This document shows, piece by piece, positions 23,926 through 34,975 of a stretch of DNA of 64,000 bases; position 1 is the first letter of the stretch, and the number at the start of each line of letters is the position of its first letter. The notes under the pieces are model-generated. The model was not told the DNA's origin, made no database searches, and worked only from the letters and a program-made list of their open reading frames with translations. The translations under genes were made by a program, and so were the position numbers. The stretch is from Hibiscus mutabilis (Eukaryota > Streptophyta > Magnoliopsida > Malvales > Malvaceae), in assembly GCA_019671005.1 (NCBI GenBank), contig CM033744.1:9726128-9790127 (forward strand). Reading direction: 5' to 3'.

Positions 23926-24119
23926 AGCTTTCCTTTTAAATGCCGAGACGAGTACAAATCGGGGCATTGAAGAGGTCGAAGCTTGAAGATTTGGCCGAGG
24001 AAGAGTAGAAGGTTCTAGAAGAACCCGTGATTTCAGAGCCAAGGACACGAAAGTAGGACAGAAATGAGTGCTTTTGGTATTTGCTTTGTTCTCGTTTCAC
24101 AAGATCAAGCAAATAGGGG

Positions 24120-27100
24120 CAACCGTAATCACTCATTTTTTGTCCGGTTGTAAATATTATAGTAATATTAATTAGTTATAGTAATTATTACGTATATGTT
24201 AGTATGTATGTATTAATGTCTATATGTACGTGTGGTAATATGTATATTTGAATATGTGTGTGGGTCCATATGTATGTATTAGTGTGGTATAAGATTATAT
24301 GTAATGCATACATTTATCAATGTCATACATATATGTTGTCGTTATTATTGTTTTCAATATTTTAAATGTGTGTATTTAAAGTATGCGTTGTTATTATTTA
24401 TGTGTAAATATATGTATATGAACGTGAATGTATATGTATTAAAGTTTGTACATTGTATTTATTATATGTGTACGTATGTTATATGCACGTATAAATATGT
24501 ATGTTTATATGTTTATGTGTGATATATGTGTGTGTGTATATATATATATAAGTATTATGTGTAATATTTGAATGTAGGTATGTATGTGAGTATAAATATT
24601 GCGTGTATTATCTATTATATGTACGTGTGTATGTGTATTATTATTATTATTATTAATGTTATTGTTATTTATTATTTTATTTATTAGTTATTATGGGCTA
24701 TATATTAAAAACATATCATTTATTAAAAAACCCAAGCTACTTATTAAGTGTCCAGTCCATATTACAAAAAACCCATTTAATATTTACAAGACCAATCGGC
24801 CCAAACCCAATAGCCATTTAATAACTAAAAATCTATCTGATATAAAAACCCTAAACCTAATTTCATCTTTTTTTCTCTGCACAGCCAAATCTGGATCGTC
24901 AGATCAAATTTTGATCCAACGGTCAAGGTCAAACCGAGATACCCCTTCATCTGACGCGTGTAATGGACGCGCCAACTGTTGGACTCCCCACGCGTGCGTG
25001 AGGCTCACTCCTCAGGCTATACATCTTTCACGCGCCACGTGACACGATCAGGTGCTGCCACGTCATCTCGCAAATCGCTTCCAGGTCGTTTATCTTCGAG
25101 CGATCTCAGCCATTGGATCAGATCTGATCTAACGGCCGAGATTAAATATGGTCGATTGCTCTCCACCTTCTCCGTCCACGTGGTGCCATTGTCGAAAATC
25201 TCGCGACTGCCGCACGCCTCCCTAACTGGCTCTCTCGCAACAACCAGCTTGGCCTAAACACATAAAAAATGAGGAAATCAGATCCTAATCATCATCAACA
25301 GTTAAAACATTAAATGTTTCCTTATTCTTGTAAAGAACAACCAAATCAAAGATAGCATATATATGCATCAGATCCATCAAAGTATACAAGATTTTTCGGA
25401 TGAAATAAAACAAAAAAAACTTCAAAGGTATTTTTTCTTTTTTTTCCATCTCAATATTCAATATGCAAGCAAAAAAATATAATAGAAAATTAAAAAAACA
25501 AAGAGGATAAGAAAAAAGTTTTACCTCTGTCGTATGATCGTCGTCCGGTGAAAAGCTTCACGGTCCCATTTCTGGTTGTGCATGGTGAATCGGTAGTTGA
25601 TCTGAGTAACAAAAAGGGGGTTTTTTATTTTCAAAATGGGTTCGGTTTATTTAAAATAAAAGGGGGGCTTTGGTTTTAAATCTAAAAAGGCTCGGTTTGT
25701 TTTTTTAGAATCGGTTGCGGGTGGTCAGTGAGGGTAGACGGCGGCCGGAATAGCTAGATCTCCATGGTTTCTGGAAAAGATGGCTATCGGAGATGGTTTT
25801 TCTGGATTTTGGAGGGTTCGTTTTGAAAGAAAATATAGGGGGAGAGGTTTTTTAATCTTAAGCAAATTTTCAAATGGCCAAAGGCCTTAATCTGAACCGA
25901 ATGGGTCTTTATATAGACCCTTGTTTTTTTAAAAATGGTTTTATCCCTATTTTAATCCCCCGCCCTAAAATAATTGTATGATAAAGGCTTTTGTATGGTC
26001 AAATTACATAGTAGGTCCTCCTATGTTTTTAAAACTTTACAATTTCGTCCTAAAATTAAGCTCAATCAGTTTTTTCTATGGTCAAATTACCCCAGAGGTC
26101 CCTCCGCCTTTTTGTTATTTTTAAAACTTCTCTGCCGCATGGGTAAATTCCCTTTTGGGTCCCTAACAGTTTTAATTTCAATTAAGCCCCAAATCCAGTG
26201 TTTTTTATTTTTAATCCTTATTATTCATGCATATTTTGATATTTTGCACCGTTATTTCATTTTATTTAATTCCAGTCCTTTATTCCACTTATTTATGTTT
26301 AAGTATTCATATTTGTTCGATATAGGTCGTTATTTTTGTTATTCATTAATGTGTATCGATGTGTGTTTACGTGTTTGTCTTTTTGTATATATATATATAT
26401 ATGTACTTTTTATTTTTTATGTTGTATTTTTATTTAATATGTGTTGTTGATATTATTTTTATTTGATTATTTTGTTTCTCTTTTATATATGTGTTCATAT
26501 ATGGGAAAGTATGTTAATATATATTTTTTAATGTTGGTACATGCATACATATTATGTTATGTGCATACTAAGTAATATTATATATTATATTATATGTAAT
26601 GTATAAATATATATATTGTATTACATTGTTTATATAATTTATATTATATGTATATGTTATACATATTATGTTATTGTGCATATTAATGTATAATAATTAT
26701 TATATGTATTATATTCATACATGAATGGATGTTTTATTTTAATTATATTTATTTACTTGTAATTACACGAACATGAGTATTTGGTTATTTAAAAGTTTGT
26801 TTACCCCTTATATATTCTTCACATTTTAATTATCATGTTTATATTTCTCACGCGTAGTTTTAGGGCATTTATCCCGGTATTCTAGTGGAAGTGTCATCCC
26901 GGTCTCCGAGTGTCATCTCCTTTGGTACCGTGGATTAAGGCAAAAATTAATATTCAAAATTTACATTTTAAGAATTAATAATTAAATTAAATCAAATATT
27001 TTATTTTTCTTAATAAATAGGATACGAACCTATTTGGTACCAATTTTAGACGGTGTGGGAGTGTTAACCCTTCCACATCCGTAATTAACTCCCGAACCCA

Positions 27101-27296
27101 ATTAAAATCTCTGTTTTTCGTTTTTATGGTGTCCGACCTACCACAATGACCGGTGGCGACTCTATTTTTAAAATACGAGATTTTTTATAAAAAAAAATCC
27201 CCTTTTAAATAATTTTTATAAAAGTGGGAAAATTCCGCATACACGATATTTTATAATTTTTCGTAGCGGCCTTCGACTCCAAAATTAGTCGCTACA
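24120..27296 (+). repeat. 3' LTR of Tat-like element (about 3.2 kb)
   Basis: The right end at 27296 is fixed by the direct repeat with 15313. The left end is inferred from the purine-rich AAATAGGGGCAAC at about 24111-24123 and from similarity of CATTTTTTGTCCGG to the start of the solo LTR at 22425. Microsatellite-like GTATATG fields lie at 24180-24560. The U3 segment 24880-25260 is GC-rich. A TATA-like TTTATATAG is at 25908-25916, about 1.4 kb before the end. No target duplication could be checked because the left LTR is truncated. Confidence 0.6.
24880..25260 (+). promoter_or_regulatory. GC-rich U3 segment with G-box and ACGT motifs
   Basis: Two CACGTG palindromes (25036-25041, 25177-25182) and CCACGTCATC at about 25058 sit in a window much richer in GC than its surroundings. 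G-boxes bind plant bZIP and bHLH factors; whether these act as LTR enhancers is inference. Confidence 0.45.
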
Positions 27297-27920
27297 GGCG
27301 GATTACCCAATTGGTATCGGTACTGACCCACGCGTACCGATAGGGTACAGGTACACCCATGCTTACCGATACGAAATGAGCTCACTAGAATTTCATTTGC
27401 CTTACGCGTACCGATAAGGGTCGACCTGTATCGATACCCTTTTACAAGGCGTACCGGTAAAGGTTGAGCACAGTACCAATACCCCCTTCATAGTTCATCC
27501 AATGAAACAATGTTTTTTAACCCAGAACATTGGGTATCGGTACTCACACCCTGCGTAACGATATCGAAGCCCATAAATGGCTTTCTAGGCTCGAGAAATC
27601 ACTTCCCAAGCCCTCAATTCACTCCCACTAACCCTCAAACTCAATCCTACATCTTATGGAAGTATTTAGGGTGGTTTACTACCATTTTCACAAGTTATTA
27701 ACACTTAATCCAAGTTTCACCATTGATGACCAAAATCAAGCATTCAAACACCCAATCAACCATACATATCAAATCAAGCAAACAAGGCATCATCCTTAGG
27801 ATGTGCATGAAACCAAGGAGTTAGCAGTGTACTAACCTTGATTAAAAATTGGAAACGAAACTACAAGCCAAGCCCCTCAAGCCTTTTTCTTCCCAAGCTC
27901 TTTGGAAGGATTTCTAACTT
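27297..27920 (-). mobile_element. Tekay-like LTR fragment, minus strand
   Basis: Contains a GTAYCGRTAC cluster at 27310-27555. Its reverse complement at 27700-27840 (GGTTAGTACAC..AACTCCTTGG..TGCCTTGTTTG) aligns with 430-500 and 54340-54400 of the plus-strand LTRs. The right boundary is approximate. Confidence 0.65.
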
Positions 27921-27983
27921 CTTTCACTACATCCAAAAGTTGTAAAACGAGTTACAACGTTGCTAGAAAATTAAAGGAAACTA

Positions 27984-28220
27984 GAAATGGTGTAAAGAGA
28001 ACATATAAACGAACATGTTCGCGAACATTAAATAAACATGTTCGCAAACATATAAACGAACGAAGACGAACACCTTCAAAAATAAACAAACAAACACGAA
28101 CACGATATTAAAAGTTTAAACGAACACGAACCGAACATGAACATGAACACCTTCAGAAATTAAATAAACGAACATGAACATTGTCTTATTCGTTCAAACT
28201 CGATTCATTTACACCCCTAA
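27984..28220. mobile_element. Small inverted-repeat element with GAACATGTTCG repeats
   Basis: Ends resemble each other inversely: AATGGTGTAAAGAGAAC on the left, and AGGGGTGTAAATGAATC when the right end is read on the minus strand. The interior is dense in AAACGAACA and GAACATGTTCG words. The GGGGTGTAAA end is common in plant hAT-like miniature elements. I could not find a clean 8-bp duplication. Confidence 0.4.
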
Positions 28221-28839
28221 AGTCAATTATGATTTATACCAAAAATTTACCTGTATATGATATGCATGCCTAGGCAATGCAAGTTTCATATTGCATTATA
28301 TAATAAAATTTAAAAATACAAGTCTACCGTGGGAGAGCTTTGCCTCATTTAGGGGTATGATCTTCTACTTCAGATATAATTTAAAATTCATGTGATTACC
28401 ACCGGACATAATAAGACATATTGTACTCTTAAAAAAACTCATTCAAATTTTAAAAACTACATTAACGTATCTATCACAAACCCCAAATATAATCGGTACA
28501 CAAAAGATTAAAAATGGGAAAACCAGAAAAAAATATTTTTATTCTTAAACTACTCTATAGCTTATGCTATTAAACTTGAATAATACCTTCAGGGTTTATG
28601 TAATTTTCCCAATCTAACTTGCATGTGCATGTGTCTATAATAAGAATACAAAGAGAAACATTACTTCTAACTTGAATAATACCTTTAGAGTTTATGTAAT
28701 TTATCCCCAAAAAATATTTCATGAATCCATAAATTAATGTAAAAGATATTGTTTCATTTGTCCTGATATATAGAGTTGTCCTATATATTTTGCCTTGGAA
28801 TATTCCAAAGGAGGAAAATATAAAAGACTCGTATATGAA
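28221..28839. other. Spacer with a short direct duplication
   Basis: ACTTGAATAATACCTT followed by GGTTTATGTAATTT-like sequence occurs at about 28573 and again at about 28669. Otherwise nothing recognised. Confidence 0.4.
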
Positions 28840-28854
28840 GCAAATCAATTGTTA

Positions 28855-28979
28855 TTTTTGAACAATTCTTGCCTAGGGGAGGGGAAGGGGAAATTTGCTC
28901 CTACTAAGTCTAGAACCCACAACCGAGGGAAAGAGAAGTGTCAAGAGCTTTTAACCACTTGGTTTAGAGGCCGTTGACT
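28855..28979 (-). mobile_element. tRNA-derived SINE with 15-bp target duplication
   Basis: Flanked by GCAAATCAATTGTTA (28840-28854) and GCAAATCAATTATTA (28980-28994), a 15-base duplication with one mismatch. On the minus strand the body has an A-box-like GTGGTTAAAAGCTC and a B-box-like GGTTCTAGACT, the RNA polymerase III promoter elements of tRNA-derived SINEs, and ends in an A-rich tail next to the left duplication. Length of about 125 bases is in the range of short plant SINEs. Confidence 0.8.
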
Positions 28980-29283
28980 GCAAATCAATTATTAGTTTCA
29001 AAGAAAACATCATATTATATCGTACACATTGCATGTATGGCTAAGATTGAAATGGACAAACATTTAATACCTTATCAACAAAAAGAAAACATATGGTTAT
29101 TCTTAATTCTACAAAATATCAAAGAAATTAAACATGCAAAGTCAGATCTCTAAGAAAAATGGCAAAAACAAGAACAAAGTTTTTTTTTCTTACATACATA
29201 CATAACATATGTTCAAACCTAGATTAGAGATGGATGATAGAGGCTTGGCTTGATGTGCTTAGTGCAGAGGAGGGGTGAAGTAA

Positions 29284-29432
29284 TGGAAAAGCATGGTGTG
29301 AGGAATGAAGCCTGGTCCGAGATCCATTGATATCATCAAAATCCCACAGTTAATTGACAACTAAACAAGGACGAAATTGGAAAGATACGATTGATCTTGG
29401 ATCAAACTACATTCCGTACACCCTCTTTTCTT
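29284..29432 (-). ncRNA. MIR166: MIR166 precursor hairpin
   Basis: On the minus strand, 29320 down to 29300 reads TCGGACCAGGCTTCATTCC then TC, the 21-base miR166 sequence with a TC end. The other arm, 29415 down to 29395, reads GGAATGTAGTTTGATCC then AAGA, matching the miR166* form that starts GGAATGT and sits on the 5' arm. The arms pair, with some G-U pairs and mismatches, over about 35 bases from GGTGTACGGAATG.. with ..CATTCCTCACACC to the GATC..GATC base of the loop; the loop is about 70 bases. miR166 directs cleavage of class III HD-ZIP mRNAs, controlling leaf polarity, vasculature and meristems. A TATA-like TTAATATATG (minus strand) lies near 29935, about 500 bases upstream of the hairpin. 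No protein is encoded here. The orientation, both arms and the star strand agree, so I am confident; expression is not shown. Confidence 0.93.
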
Positions 29433-29965
29433 CTTCAAGAAAACACTCTTATTTTTTTTATTCTTATAGCGACATTTCCTCAAGTAGGTAGAATACACAA
29501 ATCAAGCAACATAAAGGACATAAAGAGAGAGAGAGAGAGAAAGGTTTTGGATCAAACTTCATTATAATTTTCTAAACCCTTTTTCTCATGATTCAAACAA
29601 TCAAAACAAGTGAAAACATTCATGTACTTTCCCTATACATGATGATGACCTCTCTCTCTTTATTTCTCTTTTTCTTGATCTTTCTCTTTATCTCATGCTC
29701 AAAGAAACAGGTGAAATGAATGAATGGTGGTTATAGTTATATCCATGGAAAGGAGGAGAAGAAATAAAAAAGAAATGAAATGTGGAAAAAACACATGATA
29801 GACGGGTCAGAGTAAGCTTAGAATAATGAAAAAAGGCTGTTGGTTTTTGGAAGTATGGTGTTGTCTTCTTCTAGGGCATGGGAAACTCAAGAGGTCACAA
29901 ATATGGACCTCCACTACAATTGGAATTTCATATATTAACCCTCTCATGCTTTAAGCACCAAAATT
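29433..29965 (-). promoter_or_regulatory. Probable primary transcript leader and promoter of MIR166
   Basis: No gene seen. On the minus strand the region has a TATA-like TTAATATATGAAA near 29937-29925 and long CT/GA-rich stretches (29528-29541, 29650-29690), common in plant MIR leaders. Assignment is by position only. Confidence 0.4.
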
Positions 29966-30005
29966 CACACACACACATATATATATATATATGTGTGTGT
30001 GTGTG
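29966..30005 (+). repeat. Compound microsatellite (CA)n(TA)n(TG)n
   Basis: Forty bases of CA, then TA, then TG repeats form a near-perfect palindrome that could extrude as a hairpin. It lies upstream of the MIR166 promoter region. Confidence 0.95.
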
Positions 30006-30271
30006 GCAACATAATTGAAACATCAATAATGCATTAAGTGTAACTGCCTAATTGATTGAGTTTAATTTAGTTAATATCATTGCTATTATAATAATTTGAA
30101 AGAGAGATTAAAAATTGTTTAAGTATGTAATTTAGAAAATGAGGGAAATATATACCAATAAAGTTGGCATTGTAAATGAAGTAAATAGAGTTGATAGGAC
30201 ATTCTGTAATGAGTCTTTACGGTACTCAATTTGTAAATTACAAAAGAAAGGCATTGTGTATGTAATATAAA

Positions 30272-30711
30272 GGGTAAAGTACACAAATGGTTATTAAACT
30301 ATCTTAAAAATACAAAATGATCACTAAACTTTCAAAAATTATATAATGGTCATTAAACTTTTGTTTTTATTACAAAATGGTCAATGGGTCGTTAACTGAG
30401 AGATTTGGCAGTTACAAAATTTTGAATAATAACATATTTAATCCTCAATATTTACACATTCAATCAATTTAGACATCAATAATGAGGATTAAATTAAAAA
30501 TAAATTGAGTAAATGTGTCAATATAGAGGATTAAATGTTATATTATTCAAATTTCTATAACTTTCATGTCACCCAATTAACGACAGTTAACGGCTCAGTG
30601 ACCATTTTATAACAAAAATTGAAGTTTAATGACGATTATGTAACATTTGAAAGTTTGATGACCAATTTATATTTTTAGAGATAATTTAGTGACCATTTGT
30701 GTACTATACCC
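30272..30711. mobile_element. 440-bp MULE-type miniature inverted-repeat element
   Basis: Starts GGGTAAAGTACACAAATGG and ends CCATTTGTGTACTATACCC, with inverted similarity extending well over 100 bases inward. Flanking 9-mers TAATATAAA (30263-30271) and TGATATAAA (30712-30720) differ at one base, as expected for a Mutator-type duplication. Confidence 0.85.
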
Positions 30712-30720
30712 TGATATAAA

Positions 30721-31868
30721 AAACAAAGAGAAGGTAAATAGTTTTTTATACTAGTATATGTTTTTGCGTGTGACTGACAACGTATAGAGATGGAATACTT
30801 CTAAGTTTTGATTAATAATTTTTGAATTATACAATTCCTTTCAAACTAGATTTTGATAGGTGGGGTAAAAGAAAATACTTCATATACTACAAAGTATGAA
30901 ATAATATAATTTTTAATTTATTTAATTAATGTGACATAATAGTATTTAAATTGTAGAATATGATTAAAATATATCAATTACTTTGGTAATTAAAATATTA
31001 CAACAATAAAAAATCTAATAAAGTGATTATAATTGTAACACTAATAATGATACAAATATAAATATAAAATAAATATTTTATAATAATGATTTTTTATATA
31101 CCAAACTAGTGACTTACACCCAAAAATTATTTCGAACGTTGAACTTTACAAGTTCAATAATACAAACTATTCTATCGTATGAAATGGCGGATCTAGAAAT
31201 TTAAATTTGATAGTTTACCGATCACTGTAATAATTTAGAATCAATTTACATCGTTGTAATAATGTATTAATAGCTGATAATTGTTGTGCAAACAAACACG
31301 GTCCATAGTCAAAGACATATTGACATTGAAGAACCAACCCATGTAAATATGTTTGAGAAATTAGAACTATCTTACACCAATGTAATTGTATTTTAGAGAG
31401 TAGAAAATTTGCACTAATGAAATTAAGTATTGATAGTGACAATTATTGTACAAGCAAGCATACGTTTTATATTCAAACCCGATTTTGAGTTCTAGGATTT
31501 TTCAAAAAATTACCAAATCAAAATCGTTTTATGTTTTAAATAGTCAAATCGATTATAATCTATCAGAAACAAAAAACCGGAGAGGAATTTAGGTTTCAAA
31601 TTTTATTTAAATATTTTTTGGAGATAAACGTGTTTATTTGAGAACTAAAAAATATTTTACTAGTTTTAAATTTTATTTAAATTAACTTGTAATTAAACAC
31701 GTAATTATTTAAATCTTAGTTTTATAAATTAACTTGTAATTAATTAAATTATTTGACATGAGTGCCAATGTATTTAACCAAAATTTGTAACGGGACTAAA
31801 AGATATACCTAAAATGGTTATAGTTTGAATATTTGTTTTGACTATAAATAGTTTAGAAGCTCAAAGCA

Positions 31869-31907
<39 letters not shown>

Positions 31908-31960
31908 CTAAAATAATTTAAGGGGTGGTTTTTTATTTTAAAAAATTACTTGGTATTTTT
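30721..31960. other. AT-rich intergenic DNA
   Basis: No gene recognised. Contains an AAT microsatellite at about 31868-31906 and a diverged internal duplication near 31215-31450 (words around GTACAAGCAAGCATA and GTGCAAACAAACAC). Confidence 0.4.
31868..31906 (+). repeat. (AAT)n microsatellite
   Basis: About thirteen uninterrupted AAT units. Confidence 0.9.
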
Positions 31961-32606
31961 AGGATAAACTACATTGGCAGTTACTAACTTTTAGGGCGCT
32001 TTCACTTTGGTCATTGAAATTGAAAAACTTTAATTTTAGTCATTAAACTTTTAATTTGATTTCATTACCGCCACTATCGTTAAAAAATATTGGCGTGGCA
32101 TAGTAAACTCTTCTTCCAAAATTAAATTCTGATGAACAGAGACGTCACCGATCAACTCCAACAGTGGGAATGATTCGTTTGGCTAAAAGGTTAATATAGT
32201 TTGGTTTGAAGTTGATCTGACTGTTAATAATGGTAGATCAAAAAGTTAATATATTTAGTTTTAATTCACCAATGTTAACTATGAGATCAACTTGAAACTA
32301 AACTATGTTAAACTTCTTGCAAAATAAATCTTTCCAAATTTCAACTGTTGGGATTGATCGACGACCGTTCCGTTAATCAAAATTATGACCTTGACAATAA
32401 CTGTAACTTTGAAAAAAAATAAGATTCTTTTTTAGAAGAGAACTTTAACATGTCACATCAACATTTCTTAGCGGGGTTAAAAGCACTACAACAATGACCA
32501 TAATGAATTTAAATTAAAAGTTTAGTGATTATAATAAAAAAATCGATTTCAATGACCAAAGTAAAAACACCCTAAAAATTTAGTGATTACCAAAATAATT
32601 TATCCT
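31961..32606. mobile_element. Inverted-repeat element (AGGATAAACTAC ends)
   Basis: The left end AGGATAAACTACATTGGCAG pairs inversely with the right end ..ACCAAAATAATTTATCCT, and both halves continue with GTCATT and TTAGTGA words. An AT-rich flanking repeat (ATTTTT) is present but too simple to prove a duplication. No coding sequence. Confidence 0.65.
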
Positions 32607-32749
32607 ATTTTTTAATAATGCATAATTTGACCCACCATACACTATGGTGCATCTGCCCCTGATTGTAGGTAATGCAAACAAGTTAAACAACATACTAATA
32701 TGAGACATGTAAAGCAATTAACATGCATTATGGTAGAACAGATCACATA

Positions 32750-33119
32750 TGGGTAGTACACAATCATGTTCGTTCTACACAGTAATATTGTAATTATATA
32801 GAGCATATCACTACTTCAAAAAAAGTAAACGCAAATACATATATCGAGAACGAGATATCCAAATAATACATGCACCATTGAGTTGCTTGTAATCAGGGGC
32901 AAAGTCGGGAATTAAATGTTAACGAGTCTGGAATAAAAGAATAAAAAGAATTTACTAATAAGATTTGATCTATTAATTTAAATAAATTGTACTTTCACAT
33001 ATACACCTTACCACTAAGACAAGAATTATTTTACGATGGTAAACATGTAAAATAAATTATAACTTCAAATTTTGTAATGGCCAAAGAATGGATTATGGAG
33101 GTGGACCGCAGGTACGGGC
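32750..33119 (+). repeat. First copy of a dispersed direct duplication
   Basis: Matches 34578-34975 in direct orientation about 1.83 kb downstream, beginning GTAGTACACAATCATGT and running to GGTGGACCGCAGG. Shared anchors include TCTACACAGTAATAT, ATAGAGCATATCAC, CAATACATGCACCATTGAG. Confidence 0.85.
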
Positions 33120-33146
33120 GGACCTACCATAGTGCATGGTAGGTCC
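33120..33146. repeat. Perfect hairpin palindrome
   Basis: GGACCTACCAT, five-base loop AGTGC, ATGGTAGGTCC. Sits at the edge of the duplicated segment and next to an inverted-repeat element. Confidence 0.85.
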
Positions 33147-33168
33147 CTTGACCTACCATTAATTGTTT

Positions 33169-33490
33169 AGATAAACTATATTTGTGGTCATCAAGTTATT
33201 ATTTTTTTTGTTTTGGTCACTGAACTATTATTTTTAGTAAAACCTCACTAAAATTATATTTTTCCTATTTCGATCACTAATGTTACATTTTTTCTTGTTT
33301 TGGTCACCAACCTATTGTTTCTTTTTTGTTTTTTTGTCATTGAACTATTATTTTTTTGTTAGTTTTTTAAAGGCGGATGAACAAAATTGGACAAAACGTA
33401 ACGTTAGTGACGATTTTACCAAAAATAATAGTTCGGTGACCAAAAATATGAAAAGCTAATAGGTTGGTGATCACAAGTGTAGTTTACCCT
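33169..33490. mobile_element. Inverted-repeat element (AGATAAACTATATTTGTGGTCA ends)
   Basis: The left end GATAAACTATATTTGTGGTC is mirrored by the right end GATCACAAGTGTAGTTTACC, with GAACTATTATTTT repeated and inverted inside. Non-coding; same general fold-back type as the elements at 31961 and 42530. Confidence 0.65.
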
Positions 33491-34279
33491 AACTTTTTTG
33501 TCTAAAATAAAATTCAATTCTTAAATTTTAATTTTTTATTCTAAAATTTAAAATTATTTTTATCGAAATAAGTATCTAAATTGTTATTATTATATAACTA
33601 TTTTAAGTTTATTTGTTAGTTCCATTAAAATTTCTTTTAACCAATAATACATTGAATGATCATGTCGAATAATTTAACTAAAATTTTGATTTAATTTTTT
33701 TAAAATAATTATATTTATTTTCCCACCCGTGTAATATTTTTAGTTCCCAAATAAACATTTTAACCTCCAAAAATATTTGTTTTCCTACCCGTGTAACATT
33801 TTTTATTTGAAAACCCTCTTTTGGTTGAAACCATTTTAAGACCTAAATCCTTCTTCAATCTTTTTGTTTTAGATAAGTTGTAATCGACCTGGACACCTGA
33901 AATCTAAGACGGTTTTGAATTCTTAATCTTTTGAAAAATTCTAAACTACAATTGTCACTTATGAATACTTAATTTCACAAAGTTTTTTATATAATCTAAA
34001 ACATAAACACACCGGTGTAAGAAAATCATAATATCTTAAACATATATATATTGATAAATATATTCACGTAGATATACGTGAATACATCTTTGATTTTTGT
34101 TAAACCAATGTTTGATTTTGATACACAAGGATTAATATGTAAATAAATAAAATTTTAAGGTATTTGAAATTACTCACAAATGGACAAGCATTCGAACAAA
34201 CTTAACTTATTTTTGAAGAAAAAATTTATATAAGTTAGCCTTTTCAAAAGAAAATGTTTTCTAAGTGTTTTGGTACTCT
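33491..34279. other. AT-rich intergenic DNA
   Basis: No gene or clear repeat recognised. Two near copies of CCCACCCGTGTAA / CCTACCCGTGTAA lie at about 33722 and 33785. Confidence 0.4.
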
Positions 34280-34580
34280 TACAGGCCATTTTGGTTAGTC
34301 AATACTGGTATGGCCCTATACGCACCGGTACAGGCTTTCAACACTGGAATCCAAAACAACAATTGAGTACTGGTATGGCTCTTCTTGTACCGGTACGGGC
34401 CTTTAAAAATCTCTCGTACAAATATTTGTCAGTACCGGTACGGTAAACTCCGTACTGATACGCAAATGGAGCGAAAATTGTTTTTGAATTAACTAGGTAC
34501 GGACATAAGCATACCAGTACCTAAACTCCACAAATTTTCCAGTGAAAAATTTCAGTAACAATACGGCCTTTAGCGTATAG
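34280..34580. repeat. GTAYCGRTAC word cluster
   Basis: Words such as GCACCGGTACAGG, GTACCGGTACGGGC, GTACCGGTACGG and GTACTGATACG appear at close spacing, as in the LTR clusters, but LTR flanks are not obvious here. Probably a fragment of an LTR between the two duplicated segments. Confidence 0.65.
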
Positions 34581-34975
34581 GTAATACACAATCATGTCTC
34601 TTCTACACAGTAATATCGTAATCATATAGAGCATATCACAACTTCAAAAAATGTAAACGTAAATACATATATCAAGAACGAGATACCCAAACAATACATG
34701 CACCATTGAGGCGATACAATGAGTTGTTTGTATTCAAAGGCGAAGTCGGGAATTAAAAGTTAGTAGGGTTGAGAATAAAAAAAATAAAAGATTAAAAACT
34801 GTCACCAATAAAATTTAATTTGTTGACTTCTAGTAAAACATATTAACTTTCCCTTATACATTTTACCACTAAAACAAAAAATATTATATAGTAATGAACT
34901 AATAAAATAAATTATAACTTTAAATTTTACAATGATCAAAGAATAGAGTGTAAAGGTGGACGGCAGGGACCAGGC
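34578..34975 (+). repeat. Second copy of the dispersed direct duplication
   Basis: Partner of 32750-33119, with substitutions and small insertions such as GCGATACAAT near 34712. Confidence 0.85.

Larger units (their letters stand above)
14651..27296 (+). mobile_element. Tat/Ogre-like LTR retroelement, gag-only, with nested solo LTR
   Basis: Direct repeats 14651-15313 and 26617-27296 match closely and end in the same context (GTCGTTACA / GTCGCTACA). A primer-binding site follows the first, a gag region lies at about 15950-18990, minisatellites and a 3' repeat field precede the second LTR, whose 5' end is near 24120. The first LTR is truncated at its 5' side. No reverse transcriptase, RNase H or integrase is recognisable between 19000 and 24100, and a solo LTR of a related family occupies 20942-22425. 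This layout resembles non-autonomous gag-bearing derivatives of the Tat lineage. Confidence 0.75.

Noticed and set aside
24304..25042. Two plus frames rich in Tyr, Val and Cys or Leu
   Set aside because: Produced by GTATATG-type simple sequence and the GC-rich U3 part of an LTR.
28885..28965. Functional tRNA gene
   Set aside because: Box-like motifs are present, but no cloverleaf can be formed; the target duplication shows it is a SINE.
29300..29320. miR166 target site of an HD-ZIP III gene
   Set aside because: The plus strand is complementary to miR166, but there is no HD-ZIP frame around it, and the star arm 75 bases away makes it a precursor, not a target.
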